From NCBI GenBank assembly GCA_026417115.1, contig JAOADW010000048.1:1-39237 (forward strand): a DNA stretch of 39,237 nt, in the 5' to 3' direction. How positions within the stretch are numbered: the first letter of the stretch is position 1; each line of letters begins with the position of its first letter. Source of the stretch: Rhodocyclaceae bacterium. GTDB taxonomy: Bacteria > Pseudomonadota > Gammaproteobacteria > Burkholderiales > Rhodocyclaceae. Made by a program: the position numbers and the translations under genes. The notes under the pieces are model-generated. The model saw only the letters and a program-made list of their open reading frames with translations, was not told the DNA's origin and made no database searches. Shown piece by piece: positions 36,122 to 39,237 of the stretch.

Positions 36122-37285
36122 CTATTTCACCGTGAGCGCAAACAGTCCGCCATTGGCCGTCTGGGCAAGAAAACCATCGCCATAAGGCACGAGTGGGGCG
36201 AATATCCCAGATTCCTCGGTCGCGATGCGCGCCGTGAAATCTCCATCGAAAGGATCGAGGATATGGATATAGCCTTGTTGGTCGGCCACGGCAATGCGGC
36301 GACCCAGGGCAAGCGGTCGTCCCAGGCCGCGCCCAGCTAAGCGCTCTTGTTTCCAAAGACTGCCGCCGCTTATGCGTTCGAAGGCAAGCAGCCGATCCTT
36401 GTCGTCGGCAAGGTAAATCGTCCGCTCGGTCATCGCAAGACCCGTCAAGGAGGAAACGTCGCGCGACCACAAGGGGCGCCCGCTCTCAGCGTCGAAACAA
36501 GCCAGCCGCCCTTGAAAGGCGACGGCGCAAACTTCTGCGCCAAAGACAACGGGCTCGCCCACGACGTCGGCGATGCGTTCGAGCTCGGTCGCGCCGCGGG
36601 GTAACGCCACCGTCGCTTCCCAAAGCGGCGCGCCGTTGTTGAGCGCAATCGCAACCAACTTGCCGCCAGGAAACCCCATATAGACGGCTTTCGGCGTCGC
36701 CGCCACACCCGCTGTCGAACGCAAGGAAAGCGGCGGCGTGGCGCGTTGGTAAAACCAACGACGCTTGCCATCGCTGGCTTCGAGACCAAAGAGTCGGTGG
36801 TCATTGCTCCGCACGATGACGAGGTCGCCCACGATGACCGGAGCAGAAAGGACTTCGGAACTGACCCGGGTATGCCAGAGGAGCCTCCCCTCGTCAGCGG
36901 AAAAAGCCAAAACTTCGCCTTTCGGCGTACCCACCACGACCAGCTTGCCATCGCTGCCGACGCCGCCCGACAGGATGCGTTCCCCTTTGATGCGCCAGAC
37001 CTCGCGGCCTTGATCGACCCGCGCCAGCGTCCCGTCCCGCGCCGCCACGAAGACACTTTTACCCACAACGGCCGGCGAGAACACATAACCGCCCGCACTG
37101 CCTATTTCGTATCGCCAGCGCACGACGACCTCGTCGCGGGCGGAGAAACTTGGCAATTCGGACGGCTTGGCCTTGGCGCCGGCGCGGGAAAACGGGTTCA
37201 GCTTATCGACGGCGTCGCCCAGCGTGCCGCAGCCGGCAAAAAACGCGGCGCCCAGAAGGAGGAGGAAAGCACCGCGCCGTCTCAT
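36122..37285 (-). CDS. bamB: Outer membrane protein assembly factor BamB
   Basis: BamB is a lipoprotein of the BAM complex that inserts beta-barrel proteins into the outer membrane. The 387-residue product has a lipoprotein signal (MRRRGAFLLLLGAAFFAGC, lipid cysteine C19). An eight-bladed PQQ-type beta-propeller follows, with repeats such as VFVAARDGTLARVDQGREVW, VVVGTPKGEVLAFSADEGRLLW and IAVADQQGYIHILDPFDG. Length and the yfgM-bamB-der context are typical. The ATG overlaps the yfgM stop (ATGA). Confidence 0.96.
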   Translation of the reverse strand: MRRRGAFLLLLGAAFFAGCGTLGDAVDKLNPFSRAGAKAKPSELPSFSARDEVVVRWRYEIGSAGGYVFSPAVVGKSVFVAARDGTLARVDQGREVWRIKGERILSGGVGSDGKLVVVGTPKGEVLAFSADEGRLLWHTRVSSEVLSAPVIVGDLVIVRSNDHRLFGLEASDGKRRWFYQRATPPLSLRSTAGVAATPKAVYMGFPGGKLVAIALNNGAPLWEATVALPRGATELERIADVVGEPVVFGAEVCAVAFQGRLACFDAESGRPLWSRDVSSLTGLAMTERTIYLADDKDRLLAFERISGGSLWKQERLAGRGLGRPLALGRRIAVADQQGYIHILDPFDGDFTARIATEESGIFAPLVPYGDGFLAQTANGGLFALTVK

Positions 37286-37950
37286 TGCGGGCTTCCCAAG
37301 ACCAAACGCTTGACGGCGAGGATTTCTGCGTATTGATCCGTGGGCGCTCCGTAGAGGTCATTCCGCGACCCCATAAGCGCCTTTTCGGCTTCCTCATAAG
37401 CGCTGCGCGCTTGCGCCGACTTACCCAAGGCGGCGAGGATGTCGCCTTTCGCCTCGAAAAAGCGCGGCTTCAAAGCCGGCTGGGGCGCTTGTCGTTCGAG
37501 CACGCGCAACGCCTCCTCCAAAGCGCCGGCATCGGCCAACGCAGCCGCCTGTCGCAGCCGGGCGAGATCTTGAAGCCCCGGCTCTCGAGCATGTTCCGCA
37601 GCCCAGCCAAATTGGGCTTGCGCCGACTTGAGATCCCCACTCTCGGCCAAGACCTTGCCAGACAACAAGGCCCCCATCCCCGCATAGGCAGTGCGTGCAT
37701 ATTTGTCGATCAACTCGCCCGCAATCATGCGCGCGCGCTTCGTATCCTGCATCGTCACGGCTTCTTGTAAGGCCCAATAAAGAGCGCCGGCCTCCATCGC
37801 TTGACGTCTTTCCCACCATTGCCATGCCTGCCACCCCACCATGCCGATCGCACACGCCAGCAAGACGGCGGTGACCTTGGCGCCATGGAGCTTCCACCAG
37901 GTTTTCAATTCGTCGATCTTTTCCTGCTCTTCGAGGTCATAAGCCGCCAT
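37282..37950 (-). CDS. YfgM-like TPR membrane protein
   Basis: A 222-residue bitopic protein with an N-terminal cytoplasmic part (MAAYDLEEQEKIDELKTWWK), one membrane segment (about 25-44) and a periplasmic TPR-like helical part (LADAGALEEALRVLERQAP, KGDILAALGKSAQARSAYEEAEKAL). This is the layout of YfgM, an ancillary partner of the SecYEG translocon and periplasmic chaperones in E. coli. The ATG at 37950 is used because the N-terminus matches the family; GAGGGAG lies upstream and shares the region with the hisS stop, four bases before the ATG. bamB overlaps its stop. Confidence 0.9.
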   Translation of the reverse strand: MAAYDLEEQEKIDELKTWWKLHGAKVTAVLLACAIGMVGWQAWQWWERRQAMEAGALYWALQEAVTMQDTKRARMIAGELIDKYARTAYAGMGALLSGKVLAESGDLKSAQAQFGWAAEHAREPGLQDLARLRQAAALADAGALEEALRVLERQAPQPALKPRFFEAKGDILAALGKSAQARSAYEEAEKALMGSRNDLYGAPTDQYAEILAVKRLVLGSPQ

Positions 37951-37954
37951 TTTT

Positions 37955-39237
37955 TCATTCTCCCTCGTATGAACCATCCGCGCCGTGAAGCCAACCTGCA
38001 ACGTAGTCAGGAAGCTTCGCAAGCGCGACCCGACGTTGTTCTCCCGCCACGCGCAGGGGCTTCACACTCACCTCCTCATTCGCTGCCTCGTCCTCGCCGA
38101 TGATCACGGCCAGCGAAGCGCCTGAAGCATCCGCGCGTCTCATCTGCGATTTGAAGCTGCCGCCGCCCATGTGCATCAGCACGTTCATCCCTATGTCGCG
38201 CAAACGCTCTGCCGCGCTAAACGCCATCGCCAACGCCGCATCGCCTTGATGCAAGACATAGACATCGACCGCAGCGGTTGGGGTGAGATTTCCCTCCTCT
38301 TCCAACAAAGCCAAAACGCGCTCGACCCCCAGCGCAAAGCCGCAGGCAGGAGCTGGCTTGCCGCCGAGTTGTGCGATCAATCCATCATATCGCCCGCCTG
38401 CGCACACGGCGCTCTGGGCGCCGAGGCGATCGGTGACCCATTCGAAAACGGTGCGATTGTAATAATCGAGGCCGCGCACCAGCCGCGGATTGACGCGGAA
38501 AGCAACGCCCGCCCCTTTGAGCAAGGCCTGTAGCGCTTCGAAATGAGCAAGCGAAGCCGAACCGAGGTAATCGATGAGTTTGGGCGCGCCCTCGATGAGC
38601 GGCGCAAGGCGCGGATTCTTGCTATCGAGGATGCGCAAGGGATTGGTATGCAGGCGACGCTTGCCGTCCTCGTCGAGCTCATCGAAATGCCGTTCGAAAT
38701 AGGCGACCAAGTCGGCGCGATGACGCGCGCGCTCTTCCGGCTCGCCGAGGGAATTGATCTCGAGCGCAAGCCCCGACAGACCGAGATCATCCCATAGGCG
38801 CGCGCACATGATGATTTGCTCGGCGTCGATGTCCGGTCCTGGAAAACCGAAAGCCTCGACGCCGACTTGATGAAACTGACGATACCGGCCCTTTTGCGGA
38901 CGCTCGTGGCGAAACATCGGCCCCATGTACCATAAGCGCTTGGGCCCGTCGTAGAGAAGGTTGTGTTGCAGCACCGCACGCACACAGGCAGCCGTGCCTT
39001 CTGGCCTCAGCGTCAGCGACTCGCCGCTTAGGGCGTCGGTGAAGGAATACATCTCCTTTTCGACGATATCAGTGACGGCGCCGATGGCGCGCGTAAACAA
39101 CGGCGTAGGTTCCACGATCGGCGTGCGGATCGCACGATAGCCGTAAGCGGCCAGCCATGCGCGCACGATTTCCTCGAATGCTTGCCAGCGCTCCGACTCG
39201 GGCGGCAGGATGTCGTTCATGCCGCGAATAGCCTGCA
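37955..39237 (-). CDS. hisS: Histidyl-tRNA synthetase (start beyond the window end)
   Basis: HisS charges tRNA-His. The frame stays open to the window edge: upstream of the ATG at 39220 the codons read QAIRG, giving [13 protein letters not shown], the conserved near-N-terminal sequence of HisS, so the true start lies outside. At least 426 residues are visible. Class II motifs are present: motif 2 ([19 protein letters not shown]), the histidine-binding [15 protein letters not shown] and AGGRYDGLI, and motif 3 ([12 protein letters not shown]). The C-terminal anticodon-binding domain is present ([28 protein letters not shown]). It is the first visible gene of hisS-yfgM-bamB-der. Confidence 0.97.
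   Translation of the reverse strand, partial: QAIRGMNDILPPESERWQAFEEIVRAWLAAYGYRAIRTPIVEPTPLFTRAIGAVTDIVEKEMYSFTDALSGESLTLRPEGTAACVRAVLQHNLLYDGPKRLWYMGPMFRHERPQKGRYRQFHQVGVEAFGFPGPDIDAEQIIMCARLWDDLGLSGLALEINSLGEPEERARHRADLVAYFERHFDELDEDGKRRLHTNPLRILDSKNPRLAPLIEGAPKLIDYLGSASLAHFEALQALLKGAGVAFRVNPRLVRGLDYYNRTVFEWVTDRLGAQSAVCAGGRYDGLIAQLGGKPAPACGFALGVERVLALLEEEGNLTPTAAVDVYVLHQGDAALAMAFSAAERLRDIGMNVLMHMGGGSFKSQMRRADASGASLAVIIGEDEAANEEVSVKPLRVAGEQRRVALAKLPDYVAGWLHGADGSYEGE

Noticed and set aside
1-39237. Genomic island, prophage, transposon or defence system
   Set aside because: No integrase, transposase, terminal repeats, CRISPR repeats or defence domains were seen; composition and gene order are those of core chromosome.

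Overview
The window looks like an ordinary stretch of chromosome from a betaproteobacterium. It is GC-rich (about 60% by eye) and densely coded. The evidence is gene content and order: leuC-leuD-leuB-asd-fimV-truA-trpF-trpB-trpA-accD-folC-SPOR-cvpA-purF-metZ, an entericidin-type lipoprotein inside the leu genes, hisS-yfgM-bamB-der, and a long B12-dependent ribonucleotide reductase. I cannot name a genus. No phage, transposon, CRISPR array, tRNA or rRNA was recognised, and nothing looks recently acquired.

Layout. (1) 1-1990, plus strand: the end of a chemoreceptor, then cheR and a receiver-less cheB, the edge of a chemosensory cluster. (2) 1994-9535, minus strand, in transcription order: an HD-domain protein, an HDOD-GAF protein, greB, htpG (behind a good match to a sigma-32 heat-shock promoter), a hypoxanthine-DNA glycosylase and an orphan GspE/PilB-type ATPase. 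(3) 9821-12700, plus strand: nrdJ, with an NrdR-box-like site in the 285-bp divergent region shared with the HD-domain gene. (4) 12751-30183, minus strand: seventeen collinear genes from leuC to metZ, mostly a few bases apart or overlapping. They combine leucine, aspartate-family, tryptophan, fatty acid, folate, purine and methionine synthesis with the polar landmark protein FimV/HubP, TruA, a SPOR protein and CvpA. (5) 30213-32158, minus strand: an MFS transporter and an M48 lipoprotein metalloprotease, 29 bp upstream of leuC. (6) 32443-34650, minus strand: ferredoxin, a CBS-pair protein, aroC and a DUF465/YdcH protein. (7) 34741-39237, minus strand: hisS (cut by the window end), yfgM, bamB and der.

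How the genes fit together. Most of region 4 is central biosynthesis with short or overlapping junctions, which suggests translational coupling. Region 7 joins translation (HisS), outer-membrane assembly (BamB with the YfgM-like protein) and ribosome biogenesis (Der). Region 2 puts a chaperone and a repair enzyme for deaminated adenine one after the other behind one heat-shock promoter candidate.

I do not see a convincing new multi-gene system. The points most worth following up are in non-coding DNA: the nested dyad at 32201-32280, the repeat-rich AT island upstream of fimV (25712-25781), the NrdR-like sites upstream of nrdJ, and the sigma-32 promoter of htpG. In proteins, they are the repeated acidic motif in FimV and the PDE-like HD protein divergent from nrdJ.
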